Source: Flavobacterium shii (GTDB lineage: Bacteria; Bacteroidota; Bacteroidia; Flavobacteriales; Flavobacteriaceae). From it: 64,000 bases of DNA. The translations under genes and the position numbers were made by a program. The stretch is taken from the NCBI RefSeq assembly GCF_025847235.1, contig NZ_JAOZEW010000028.1:1-64000 (forward strand). The letters run 5' to 3'. The notes under the pieces are model-generated. The model was not told the DNA's origin. It did not search any database and was given only the letters and a program-made list of their open reading frames with translations. Positions 45,926 through 55,184 of this stretch are shown here, one piece after another. Position 1 is the first letter of the stretch, and each line of letters starts with the position of its first letter.

Positions 45926-48856
45926 ATGATCAAATTTATAATTAGATTTATTTGTACTTCGATTTTATTCGTATGCCTTGCACTTAATGCTCAAATTAAG
46001 AAAATTGGCGTCCCGTTTATAACAAACTATAGCCCGAAAACGTATCAGGCAGCATCCGAAAATTGGGATGTTTTGCAAAACTCTCAAGGTATGATGTTTT
46101 TTGCCAATCATTTTGGTTTATTACAATTTGATGGTGTAAGATGGGGAATAATCATGCAACCGGAAAACAAGAGTATGGTTCGCTCTCTTGCTATTGATAA
46201 AAAAGATAGAATTTATATTGGCGCACAAGGCGATTTTGGATATGTTGCCCAATTGTCCAATGGTCAATATCATTATACTTCACTGGTAAAATTAATCCCT
46301 CAATCGTTTAGAAACTTTGGAGATATATGGCATACAATTGTTCTTGGAAACGAAGTCTTTTTTTTCTCTTATGAAGGGATATTTATCTACAAGAACAATG
46401 AAATTAAAGTAGTAAAATCCAAAGGCAATTTTCAAGATTTTTATGAGCTTAACAATGCCATTTATGCATTAGACAGTAAAGAAGGATTATTAAAGCTAAA
46501 AGATGACACATTAATTCCTATAATTGGTAGCAGAAAGTTTATAGGGATGAAAATTATAAATCTCTTTGGAACAGATGATGACTTTATAGTATTAACACAA
46601 AATGAGGGTTTATTTCTCAATAAAAAAAACGAATTAATACCTTGGAAAACAGAAGCCGATTATTTGCTTAAAAAGAGTCAGGTATCTGTTGGGATTACAC
46701 TTCCCGGAGGATATTATGCGATAGGAACTCGTGAAGCAGGATTTGTAATTATTGATAAAGAAGGTCATTTAATTCAGCATATCAATAAGCAAATGGGTTT
46801 GCAAAATGAATATGTGACCAATTTTAGACTTGATGCAGCAGGTAATTTATGGGTAACTCTCAAGGATGGAATAGATTTTATTCAGATCTCGTCACCGTTA
46901 TCCCGAATAATCGACAGTATGAATTATGAGACAAAAATATATTGCAGTCAGATATATCAAAACAAGTTATATATAGGTACAGATAATGGATTGTTCTGGC
47001 TTGATTGGGAAGCATATAAAAGGGGACAACATGCCAATGTTCATTTTCAGCGGATATCCGGAATGTGTGAAACGGTTTGGAATATCGGGGTTTTTGATAA
47101 TGTTCTTTTGGCTTTTGAAAAAAACGGAATATTTGAGATTAACGGTAATTCTGCCAAAGTAGTTGCAAAAACAGATGGAGCGTGGCAAGGAGTGGTTATG
47201 ACCAACCATCGGGATTTATTAATTGTAGGCGGATATTCGGGATTACATTTATTAAAAAAAAGCAATAAATCTTGGGTTTATCAGCATAAAATAAAAGGAT
47301 TTAATGAAAGCAGTCGAGTTATTACAATTGATGCTTCGGAGAATATCTGGATCGCGCATGGATATAAGGGAATCTTTAAAGTAAGATTAAATAATAGCTT
47401 TGACGGTATCTCGAGTGTACAATTTTATGATAAGAAAAGTGGTTTTCCATCCAGTATATTTTTGAATACTGTGAAAGTAAATGATCAAATACTTTTTGGG
47501 ACTACCAAAGGAGTTTATAAGCAAGATCCTTCTACAAAACGGATGGTTCCCGATGCTTTTTTTAAAAAATATCTAGGAATGAATAGTCATATTCGTTTGC
47601 TTAAATCGGATAATGAAAATAATATATGGTACGTTTCGGGAGATAATACCGGAAAGATCAACAGGAAAAAAGAAGGTGGTTTTCATATAGAGGAGCTGCC
47701 TTTTAGGAAATTAAGATATTTATATATTCCAGGTTTCGAAAACATACAAACTACAAAGGATGGAGATGTATTTTTTGGCACTCAAGATGGATTGATTCAT
47801 TATAATGGCACAAAAAACAAAAGCTATCAATTAAAATATAAATCAATTATTTCTGAAGTTAAATCTATTTTTCCAAAGGATAGTATTTTGTTTTCGAGCA
47901 GATATGATGTTCTTCCATCAAAAAAAGAATCAATCAAGAAAGACTTTTATCCGATTTTACCTTATTCCAAAAATGCATTACATTTTTCTTTTGCAGCGCT
48001 TTGGTACGATGATGCTGAGGGAACAAAATACGAATATTGGCTGGAGGGTTTTGAGCCCAAATGGTCCGATTGGAATCTTCAAACAGAGAAAGAATATACA
48101 AACTTAGCCGAAAATGAATACGTTTTTCATGTAAGAGCCAAGAATATATACGACGTGGTGAGCGAGGAAGCAATATTCAAATTTGAAATTTTAGCGCCTT
48201 GGTATAGAACAACCTGGGCATATTTATTGTACTTTTTATTATTTGGCGCGCTAATTTATGCAATCATAAAATACCAACGTTACCTTGGGGTACAGGAACG
48301 GGAACAACTGATTCTTCGTCAGGAAAAAGAACTTTTGCTAAATCGTGCCGAACTCAATGAGCAAAAATTAGTATTGGAACAGGAAAATATGAATATTATT
48401 CGGGAGAATCTCGAAACTACGATTAATCTCAAGAATGCCAAAGTAGCGTCGAATACTGTAAACCTCATCCATTTAAATGAGATTTTATTAGCTATAAAAG
48501 AACTTATCAGTCAGATTAAAAAGGAGAATGATTCGGGTACAAATTTTGGCTTGCTAACTAAGATAAACCGAATAATCGACCATGAATTGCAGGGAGACCA
48601 ACATTGGAATGAGTTTGAAGAGATTTTTAATCAGCTTCATGATAATTTTATCCAACGTTTAAAAGCAAGCTATCCCGAACTAACTCCTCGTGATATGCGA
48701 TTATGTGCTTATTTAAGAATGAATTTCAATACTAAAGAAATAGCACCACTTTTAGGCATTTCGGTAAGAGGTGTGGAAGATACCCGATACCGTATTCGTA
48801 AAAAACTACAGCTCTCATCGGAGGCAAATATTACTGAGTTTATTCTTAATTTCTAA
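45926..48856 (+). CDS. Transmembrane Y_Y_Y/propeller sensor with LuxR-like HTH output
   Basis: 976 residues: signal peptide, a beta-propeller region with Reg_prop-type repeats (about 40-660), then a Y_Y_Y domain (about 680-755: HFSFAALWYDDAEGTKYEYW, ending in FHVRAKNIYD). One transmembrane helix follows (about 763-785, AYLLYFLLFGALIYAII), then a coiled coil rich in Glu, Gln and Leu, and a C-terminal LuxR-like HTH (about 915-976; ELTPRDMRLCAYLRMNF, NTKEIAPLLGISVRGVEDTR). There is no histidine-kinase domain, so it acts as a one-component membrane-anchored regulator. Similar proteins sit beside glycan-degradation genes; the GH16 gene starts 217 bp downstream. Confidence 0.87.
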   Translation: MIKFIIRFICTSILFVCLALNAQIKKIGVPFITNYSPKTYQAASENWDVLQNSQGMMFFANHFGLLQFDGVRWGIIMQPENKSMVRSLAIDKKDRIYIGAQGDFGYVAQLSNGQYHYTSLVKLIPQSFRNFGDIWHTIVLGNEVFFFSYEGIFIYKNNEIKVVKSKGNFQDFYELNNAIYALDSKEGLLKLKDDTLIPIIGSRKFIGMKIINLFGTDDDFIVLTQNEGLFLNKKNELIPWKTEADYLLKKSQVSVGITLPGGYYAIGTREAGFVIIDKEGHLIQHINKQMGLQNEYVTNFRLDAAGNLWVTLKDGIDFIQISSPLSRIIDSMNYETKIYCSQIYQNKLYIGTDNGLFWLDWEAYKRGQHANVHFQRISGMCETVWNIGVFDNVLLAFEKNGIFEINGNSAKVVAKTDGAWQGVVMTNHRDLLIVGGYSGLHLLKKSNKSWVYQHKIKGFNESSRVITIDASENIWIAHGYKGIFKVRLNNSFDGISSVQFYDKKSGFPSSIFLNTVKVNDQILFGTTKGVYKQDPSTKRMVPDAFFKKYLGMNSHIRLLKSDNENNIWYVSGDNTGKINRKKEGGFHIEELPFRKLRYLYIPGFENIQTTKDGDVFFGTQDGLIHYNGTKNKSYQLKYKSIISEVKSIFPKDSILFSSRYDVLPSKKESIKKDFYPILPYSKNALHFSFAALWYDDAEGTKYEYWLEGFEPKWSDWNLQTEKEYTNLAENEYVFHVRAKNIYDVVSEEAIFKFEILAPWYRTTWAYLLYFLLFGALIYAIIKYQRYLGVQEREQLILRQEKELLLNRAELNEQKLVLEQENMNIIRENLETTINLKNAKVASNTVNLIHLNEILLAIKELISQIKKENDSGTNFGLLTKINRIIDHELQGDQHWNEFEEIFNQLHDNFIQRLKASYPELTPRDMRLCAYLRMNFNTKEIAPLLGISVRGVEDTRYRIRKKLQLSSEANITEFILNF

Positions 48857-48887
48857 TACTTAATTATAAAGTATAATCTTTCTCTTT

Positions 48888-48925
48888 TTAATGTAATAAA
48901 GGCGTATTTATTACATTAATTTTTT
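48888..48925 (+). terminator. Terminator after the Y_Y_Y regulator
   Basis: Perfect 13-bp stem ttaatgtaataaa / tttattacattaa with loop ggcgta and a run of six T. It separates the regulator from the GH16 gene, which must have its own promoter. Confidence 0.85.
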
Positions 48926-49073
48926 AACACCGTAGTCAAACCGTATTCCTTAATATGTATTTATCATAGTTTGTTTGTTAATATTGTGAGTTATTAATAA
49001 AAAAAGAATCTATTTTTTACAGATAGAGTTTTTTTGATTTTAATAATTTATAACCAAAAAAAAACAAAAAAAC

Positions 49074-52000
49074 ATGAAACAAAAAAACATTTCCTTCGGT
49101 CAACCACCGAAAAGTAATTACAAATCACTGAAAAGGCTTTTACTCATGGTAATATTCGTATTGTCGCCTTTTCTACAACTTTATTCGCAATGCAATACAC
49201 TCGTTTGGGCAGATGAGTTTAATGGAACTGCGATAGATGGTAGCAAATGGCAAAGTATTACTGGAAACGGCTGTCCATCACTTTGCGGTTTTGGTAATGC
49301 CGAAGCACAAAGGTACAATCCAAACCAAGCTACAATAGTTAAGGAAGGAGCAAACAGTTATTTAAGTATCGAAGCTAAATATGAGCCTAACGCACAATTT
49401 CCAGATCAGCCATATTCTTCTGCTAAGCTCACTACGGAAGGGAAATATTCCTTAAAATACGGAAGAATAGAAGCTCGTATGAAACTATCTTCCGGGATGG
49501 GAGCATGGCCGGCTTTCTGGATGTTGCCAGAAGGAGCAACTGGATCATGGCCTTTTACAGGCGAAATTGATATTATGGAAGCCAAACATAAGAATCCAAA
49601 ATCTGTAGATGGAACAATTCATTATGATGCTGGAGGATATCATTATACAGGAAGAAGTTATACATCATCTACCGATTTATCTTCGGATTTCCACGTATAT
49701 GCTGTAGAATGGGGACCGAATAGTATTAAATGGTTTATTGATGGAAATTTATTTCATACCGCTTCTCCTAATACTACTGTAGGTGGTGGATGGCCATTTA
49801 ATGATAATAAGTTTTATATTATCTTAAACTTAGCAGTTGGGAGTTTAGGAACTCCTTATACTAGTGTAAATGGGGCAGGAGTGGCTCCTAATCCTGCTGA
49901 TTTTCCAGCAAAATTATTAGTGGATTATGTAAGAGTTTACGATGGTAGTTTTGCCAATGGTGTAATTGGAACTTCAAAAGTATATGCCAATGCAACTGGT
50001 AAGACGTATTCTATAGGAGCTATTGCAGGTGCAACTTATAATTGGACCGTTCCTGCAGGAGCAACAATTGCTTCCGGGCAAGGTACAAATACAATTACTG
50101 TAAACTGGGGAGCAACTGGAGGAGATGTTTCGGTATTGGCAACAGTAGGTGGCTGCGATAACAAGACTTATAAAATTGCGGTAACAACAGAACCTGCAAT
50201 ACCGGTTGAGAAAATATATGAAGACTTTCAAAGTAATAGAAATGTAGTTTATCTTAATAAAACAGGTGTTTTAACCGAAGCTGTTGCAAATCCATCGGCT
50301 ACAGGAGTAAATACGTCTGCGCTTGTTGGAAAATATGTTCGTAATGCGTCAGAATTATATGATGTATTAAATATAAAAAACATAGAAATAAGCAATGCAA
50401 ATGATTATGTATATGGTCGAAAAAGACTTTCATTCGATATTTATACATCGGCACCGGTAGGAACTAAAATATCCATGCAACTGGAAAATAGTTTGGTAAC
50501 TACGGCTACTAATTTCCCATCGGGAAGACACAGTGGTTATAAAGCCACGACAACTGTACAGAATAAATGGGAAACTATCGAATTTGAATTTGAAAAAGTA
50601 ATAGATGCCAACACAAGTGCTTTGTCTATTAATAATGTGGTATTCCTTTTTGAGTCTAACTCAAATTCTGGAGCGACCTATTATTTTGATAATTTACTAA
50701 CAAAAGCGGCTCCCGAAAAACCAATCATCGCGACCGATGTTTTGCAAAACTATGATGGTGTTAATAAAATTATCAAAGGAACTACAACCGGAACTTATTC
50801 GGTAGTTGCAAATCCGGGGACAAATTCGGTTAATGCTTCTGCAAATGTGGCAAAGTATGTTCGTAATGTGACAGAACAATACGATGTGTTATTTTTTAAT
50901 ACACAAAATACCATAGAGGATGCCGGTTTATTAAAAAACCAAACCAATAAGATAATGATCGATGTATATACATCTGCACCTATTGGAACTGTGGTTAGTT
51001 TGAATTTAGAAAATAGCCTGACATCTCTTCCTGCAAATTTCCCAACTGGCAGAAACAGTACGTATGTAGCCAAAACCACAAAATTGAACCAATGGGAAAC
51101 TCTAACATTTTATTATAATTCCAGTCCGGATGAAGGAACATCAAATCTGGCTATAAACCAGATGGTGTTATTATTTAATTCTGGTTCATATACCAATGAC
51201 ACTTATTATTTTGATAACATAAGAATTGGTTCTACTAAACTGCCAGATACTTTTACACCGGGAGTAGTTTATGAAGATTATCAAAATACGCATAACATTA
51301 CATTTAGAGACGCCATTGGAACTTATACTCCAAATATTGCCAACCCTAATGCGAGTGGTATAAATACCTCTTCAAATGTTGGAAAATATGTTAGAAAAGC
51401 AACAGAATTATATGATAATTTTTCATTTAATACGACTTTAACCAATATTGGAGATTTTAAAAGCGGAACTAAAAAGTTTGCTATAGATGTATATACATCT
51501 GCACCTGTGGGATCTGTTATTTCATGGCAGGCAGAAAGTAGTGCTTCGATTCCATCAAATTTTCCTGTAGGAAGACATAGTGTTTATCAAGCTGTTGTAA
51601 AACAAACGAATACTTGGCACACACTAATATTTACTTATGCAAGCGCTCCAGATGCTTCGACATTGGACAGTGAAGTAAATCGTTTTGTATTTTTATTTGA
51701 ACCAGGAACGAGTTCTGCAAACACTTATTATTTTGATAATATCAGAGCTGTAAATTTGGTTTCTACAGATGTTCCGCCTGCTACATTACCAGCACCGTGG
51801 GTAAGTAATGATTTGGGTGCGGTAACTCCAGCCGGAGAAGCTACTTTCTCTAATGGTATATTTACAATAAAAGGATCCGGAACAGATATTTGGGAAACAA
51901 GCGACCAGTTTCAATATGTAAATCAACCTATAACAGGAGATGCCGAAATTATTGTAAAAGTTAATTCTCTAACCAATACAAATACATACGCCAAAGCTGG

Positions 52001-53039
52001 AGTAATGTTCCGTGAAACACTTACACCAACGTCTAAACATGCAATGACAGATATTACTGCCGCTGCAGGAGTAGAATTTTTATCAAGAGATGCAGTTTCG
52101 GCACAAGCAATAGCTCAGGGAGCTGCAGGAACGTTCCCTAAATGGCTTCGTACTGTAAGATTGGGTAATGTGTTTACTTCTTATTCTTCGGATAATGGAA
52201 CAACATGGACTCAAATTGGTACAGCAAGAACTATCGTGATGGCAAATACAATTTATGTTGGTATGGCTGTTACATCTCATGCAAATGGAACGTTGGCAAC
52301 AGGAGTTTTTAGCGATGTAATAGTTAGAAATATCACTAGTAATAACAATGTTAATTTGGCTTTGGCTAAACCAGCATTAGCTTCAAGCGAAGAAAACGCA
52401 ACTTTTTCTTCGGCAAAAGCCACAGATGGGGATGCAGGTACAAGATGGGCGAGTAGTTTTGCAAATGCCACCGAGTGGATTTACGTTGATTTACAAAGTA
52501 ACTACAATATAAATCGCGTTGTTCTTAAATGGGAAGCTGCTTATGCTACTCAATATAAAGTACAAATCTCATCCGACTTGAATTTTACCGAAAGTAAAAC
52601 TGTGAATACACAAACAGCAAATACTGGCGGAACTAATGATCTGGCAGTGAGCGGAACAGGAAGATATATTAGAATCTTGTGTACTACCAAAGCTTTGGCT
52701 CCTTATGGATATTCATTATTTGAGATAGAAGCATACGGATCTGCATCTACAGCAAAAATGTCGGCTACTGTTACAAATCAAATAGCTGAAGACGAAATCG
52801 CAGCTTTGAGTATCTATCCAAATCCTGCAAATAATTTTATACAACTTTCTCTTTCAGGAAAATTAGATAATAAAGTAATTACTATTTATGATATAAATGG
52901 TAATCCAGTATTGCATAATAATATTAACTCAAGCGCTACAGAAAGTATTATTGATATTAGTAAACTCTCAAAAGGTCTTTATATTTTGAACTTTAAATCG
53001 GATCAAAAATCATGGACTAAAAAGATTATTAAAGAATAA
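49074..53039 (+). CDS. Secreted GH16 beta-1,3-glucanase (laminarinase-like), multimodular, T9SS cargo
   Basis: 1321 residues. A signal anchor/peptide lies within the first 40 residues. The GH16 domain (about 40-290) has the catalytic GEIDIMEA motif with Glu164, Asp166 and Glu169. Next are a PKD/Ig-like domain (about 295-370) and three copies of a module of about 165 residues (about 379-542, 552-720, 729-892) with KYVR..E.YD, IDVYTSAPVG and YYFDN. Then comes a DUF1349/concanavalin-like domain (about 902-1089), an F5/8-type (CBM32-like) domain (about 1091-1223) and a type A T9SS sorting domain (about 1239-1321). It should hydrolyse laminarin-like or fungal beta-1,3-glucan outside the cell. Confidence 0.92.
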   Translation: MKQKNISFGQPPKSNYKSLKRLLLMVIFVLSPFLQLYSQCNTLVWADEFNGTAIDGSKWQSITGNGCPSLCGFGNAEAQRYNPNQATIVKEGANSYLSIEAKYEPNAQFPDQPYSSAKLTTEGKYSLKYGRIEARMKLSSGMGAWPAFWMLPEGATGSWPFTGEIDIMEAKHKNPKSVDGTIHYDAGGYHYTGRSYTSSTDLSSDFHVYAVEWGPNSIKWFIDGNLFHTASPNTTVGGGWPFNDNKFYIILNLAVGSLGTPYTSVNGAGVAPNPADFPAKLLVDYVRVYDGSFANGVIGTSKVYANATGKTYSIGAIAGATYNWTVPAGATIASGQGTNTITVNWGATGGDVSVLATVGGCDNKTYKIAVTTEPAIPVEKIYEDFQSNRNVVYLNKTGVLTEAVANPSATGVNTSALVGKYVRNASELYDVLNIKNIEISNANDYVYGRKRLSFDIYTSAPVGTKISMQLENSLVTTATNFPSGRHSGYKATTTVQNKWETIEFEFEKVIDANTSALSINNVVFLFESNSNSGATYYFDNLLTKAAPEKPIIATDVLQNYDGVNKIIKGTTTGTYSVVANPGTNSVNASANVAKYVRNVTEQYDVLFFNTQNTIEDAGLLKNQTNKIMIDVYTSAPIGTVVSLNLENSLTSLPANFPTGRNSTYVAKTTKLNQWETLTFYYNSSPDEGTSNLAINQMVLLFNSGSYTNDTYYFDNIRIGSTKLPDTFTPGVVYEDYQNTHNITFRDAIGTYTPNIANPNASGINTSSNVGKYVRKATELYDNFSFNTTLTNIGDFKSGTKKFAIDVYTSAPVGSVISWQAESSASIPSNFPVGRHSVYQAVVKQTNTWHTLIFTYASAPDASTLDSEVNRFVFLFEPGTSSANTYYFDNIRAVNLVSTDVPPATLPAPWVSNDLGAVTPAGEATFSNGIFTIKGSGTDIWETSDQFQYVNQPITGDAEIIVKVNSLTNTNTYAKAGVMFRETLTPTSKHAMTDITAAAGVEFLSRDAVSAQAIAQGAAGTFPKWLRTVRLGNVFTSYSSDNGTTWTQIGTARTIVMANTIYVGMAVTSHANGTLATGVFSDVIVRNITSNNNVNLALAKPALASSEENATFSSAKATDGDAGTRWASSFANATEWIYVDLQSNYNINRVVLKWEAAYATQYKVQISSDLNFTESKTVNTQTANTGGTNDLAVSGTGRYIRILCTTKALAPYGYSLFEIEAYGSASTAKMSATVTNQIAEDEIAALSIYPNPANNFIQLSLSGKLDNKVITIYDINGNPVLHNNINSSATESIIDISKLSKGLYILNFKSDQKSWTKKIIKE

Positions 53040-53051
53040 TCTAATAGGATT

Positions 53052-53092
53052 TGTTGGGTGTAATTACTAGAATTTATTACACCCAACATTTA
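53052..53092 (+). terminator. Terminator of the GH16 gene
   Basis: Perfect 13-bp stem tgttgggtgtaat / attacacccaaca with an 11-nt loop, then tttattt. It overlaps the 5' extension of the next open frame, which is one reason to start that gene at 53153. Confidence 0.8.
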
Positions 53093-53152
53093 TTTCTTAA
53101 AGCCTACTTATTTATTTTAATATTTTTTATTAACCCCAAACACTTTAAAAAC

Positions 53153-55096
53153 ATGAGAAATTTTTTACCCAAAGGAATTTTATTAATTGTAACAATGCTA
53201 TTTGCGTTGTTCTCAAATCACAGTTATGGACAAGGAGCCATACCATTTACAATAAGCAATACCTCTACATTTAATGATAATGAATTATATGTAGCAATTG
53301 TGGGTATTGATTACACAACAGGAAACCATGTCTGGGTTAACGCCAAAACGAGTCAGGTATTACAAATGAGTTCATCGTATAATACTGTTACAGGACCTAC
53401 TATTGGAGGAAATACAGGACCTGGGCAAAACTCAAAGTATGCAAATTGCTTTACTAAACTAAGCGAGATTCCTAATAAAACATTCACATTGCCACTTATT
53501 GCGGGATGTAGAGTTTTTATTGCCAAAGGACAACAATTGTATTTTTACTTTTTTGGTGCTAGTGGCGCTCCTTCTGGATACACTTCTCCAAACCCTTTAA
53601 ATGCAACCGATCCTAACCAGGGAATTTTGTATGAAATTATCGAACTTACAAATAATCAATATGGATTTTTTGGAAATCCTTCCAGGGTTGATTCTTATAA
53701 ATATCCAATGGGTCTTGAATTATTTGGCTCAAACGGATATCAAAAGAGAGTAGGAGAATTAAAAAACCACGCCGATATTGTTGCAGCATTTAAAGCCAAT
53801 GTACCATCAGAATTTCAGGGTTGTGTAAACAATGCAACGGGCGAAATTACAGCTCCATCAAAAACACCTGCTTTTGCAGATGGAACAGGAGGAACTACCG
53901 TTGGTGCGCAAGCCAATTATTTAAAACCCTATATTGATGCTATCTGGAATAAATATAAAAATGAAGATTTAATATTTTATGCAGGTGATGCAGGAGTTTT
54001 TAAAGGCAGAGTAATTGGTGAACAATTAGAAATGGTTGGGCAATCTGGAGGATTCATAGGTCGTACAGGTAGAGTACAATATAGACCATCAACTCAAGAA
54101 GCACTTGAAGGTAAAGGAGTCTTGGATAGAAGGCTTGTAGATGGAGATTTGGATCTCGTAATTCAGGCCCAATTAACTGCTGCTATAAACAGGCACGTGG
54201 TAAATGTAACAACTACCAATCCGGGACAACAAAACTGGTATGATGCATCAAAATTCTACCAAGTAAATCCAACAAATCATTATTCTAAATTTTGGCATTT
54301 ACCAGGAATAAGCGTCGATAATCTGGCTTACGGATTTGCTTATGATGATGTAGCCGATCAATCTCCTTCGCTTCATACAACCCAACCTACAAAAGTAATT
54401 GCTGTTTTTGGAGGATATGCAGGATCGACACCTACAAATCCGTCTTCAATCTTAATTCAAGCCGAAAATTATTCTGCCATGAGCGGAATTCAGGTAGAGG
54501 CTACTACAGATGTTGGCGGCGGTTCGAATGTAGGATATACAGATACAGGCGATTGGATGGCTTATAATAACATCAATTTCCCAACAACAGGTTCTTATTT
54601 AATAGAATACAGAGTTGCAAGTGCTGTAAATGGTGCCAAAATATCTTCGGATTTGAATGCCGGAACGATTCAGTTAGGCACTGTTAACATTCCAAATACA
54701 GGAGGATGGCAAAACTGGCAAACAGTATCACAAACAGTAAATGTAAATGCCGGGACTTACAATTTTGGGATTTACATCCAAAGTAGCGGCGTGAACATCA
54801 ACTGGATCCGAATTACCAAAACAGGTTCTACAGCAAGAATAGCATCTTCAGAAACAGCAATAGAAGAATCTGCCACTGTAATTGCATATCCAAATCCGGT
54901 GGAGAATACACTTTATTTTACAACAGATTTAACAGGAACAGATGTTAGTATTATAGATTCTCAAAGTGGTTCGGCTATTTCTTCTCAAAAAATCAAAAAC
55001 AATACACTGGATGTTTCCCGTTTAAAAACAGGAATTTATTTTGTTGTGTTTGAGAAAGATGGCAAAAAAACCGTTAAACGAATTATAAAAAAATAG
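53153..55096 (+). CDS. Secreted GH64-type beta-1,3-glucanase with CBM6 and T9SS tail
   Basis: 647 residues from the ATG at 53153, which begins a clear signal peptide (MRNFLPKGILLIVTMLFALF). The thaumatin-like GH64 domain covers about 25-425, with phrases such as PFTISNTSTFNDNELYVAIV, GCRVFIAKGQQLYFYF and LEIIELTNNQYGFFGNPSRVD-like segments near residue 160-185. GH64 enzymes release pentaose units from beta-1,3-glucan. A CBM6 domain (about 433-565, ILIQAENYSAMSG to NINWIRITK) and a T9SS sorting domain (about 575-647) follow. The CBM6 and sorting tail are nearly shared with the next two genes. Confidence 0.88.
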   Translation: MRNFLPKGILLIVTMLFALFSNHSYGQGAIPFTISNTSTFNDNELYVAIVGIDYTTGNHVWVNAKTSQVLQMSSSYNTVTGPTIGGNTGPGQNSKYANCFTKLSEIPNKTFTLPLIAGCRVFIAKGQQLYFYFFGASGAPSGYTSPNPLNATDPNQGILYEIIELTNNQYGFFGNPSRVDSYKYPMGLELFGSNGYQKRVGELKNHADIVAAFKANVPSEFQGCVNNATGEITAPSKTPAFADGTGGTTVGAQANYLKPYIDAIWNKYKNEDLIFYAGDAGVFKGRVIGEQLEMVGQSGGFIGRTGRVQYRPSTQEALEGKGVLDRRLVDGDLDLVIQAQLTAAINRHVVNVTTTNPGQQNWYDASKFYQVNPTNHYSKFWHLPGISVDNLAYGFAYDDVADQSPSLHTTQPTKVIAVFGGYAGSTPTNPSSILIQAENYSAMSGIQVEATTDVGGGSNVGYTDTGDWMAYNNINFPTTGSYLIEYRVASAVNGAKISSDLNAGTIQLGTVNIPNTGGWQNWQTVSQTVNVNAGTYNFGIYIQSSGVNINWIRITKTGSTARIASSETAIEESATVIAYPNPVENTLYFTTDLTGTDVSIIDSQSGSAISSQKIKNNTLDVSRLKTGIYFVVFEKDGKKTVKRIIKK

Positions 55097-55109
55097 ATCC
55101 CAATCAAAG

Positions 55110-55158
55110 GCCTTAAACATTCCAGTTATGATGAGAATAGTTTAAGGCTTTTATTTTC
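55110..55158 (+). terminator. Weak terminator of the GH64 gene
   Basis: 8-bp stem gccttaaa / tttaaggc with a 23-nt loop, followed by a T-rich tract. Confidence 0.55.
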
Positions 55159-55184
55159 TAACAAACTGTTTTAAAAAATATATC

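Noticed and set aside
53051-53152. N-terminal extension of the GH64 gene
   Set aside because: This stretch contains the GH16 terminator hairpin, and the signal peptide starts at 53153.
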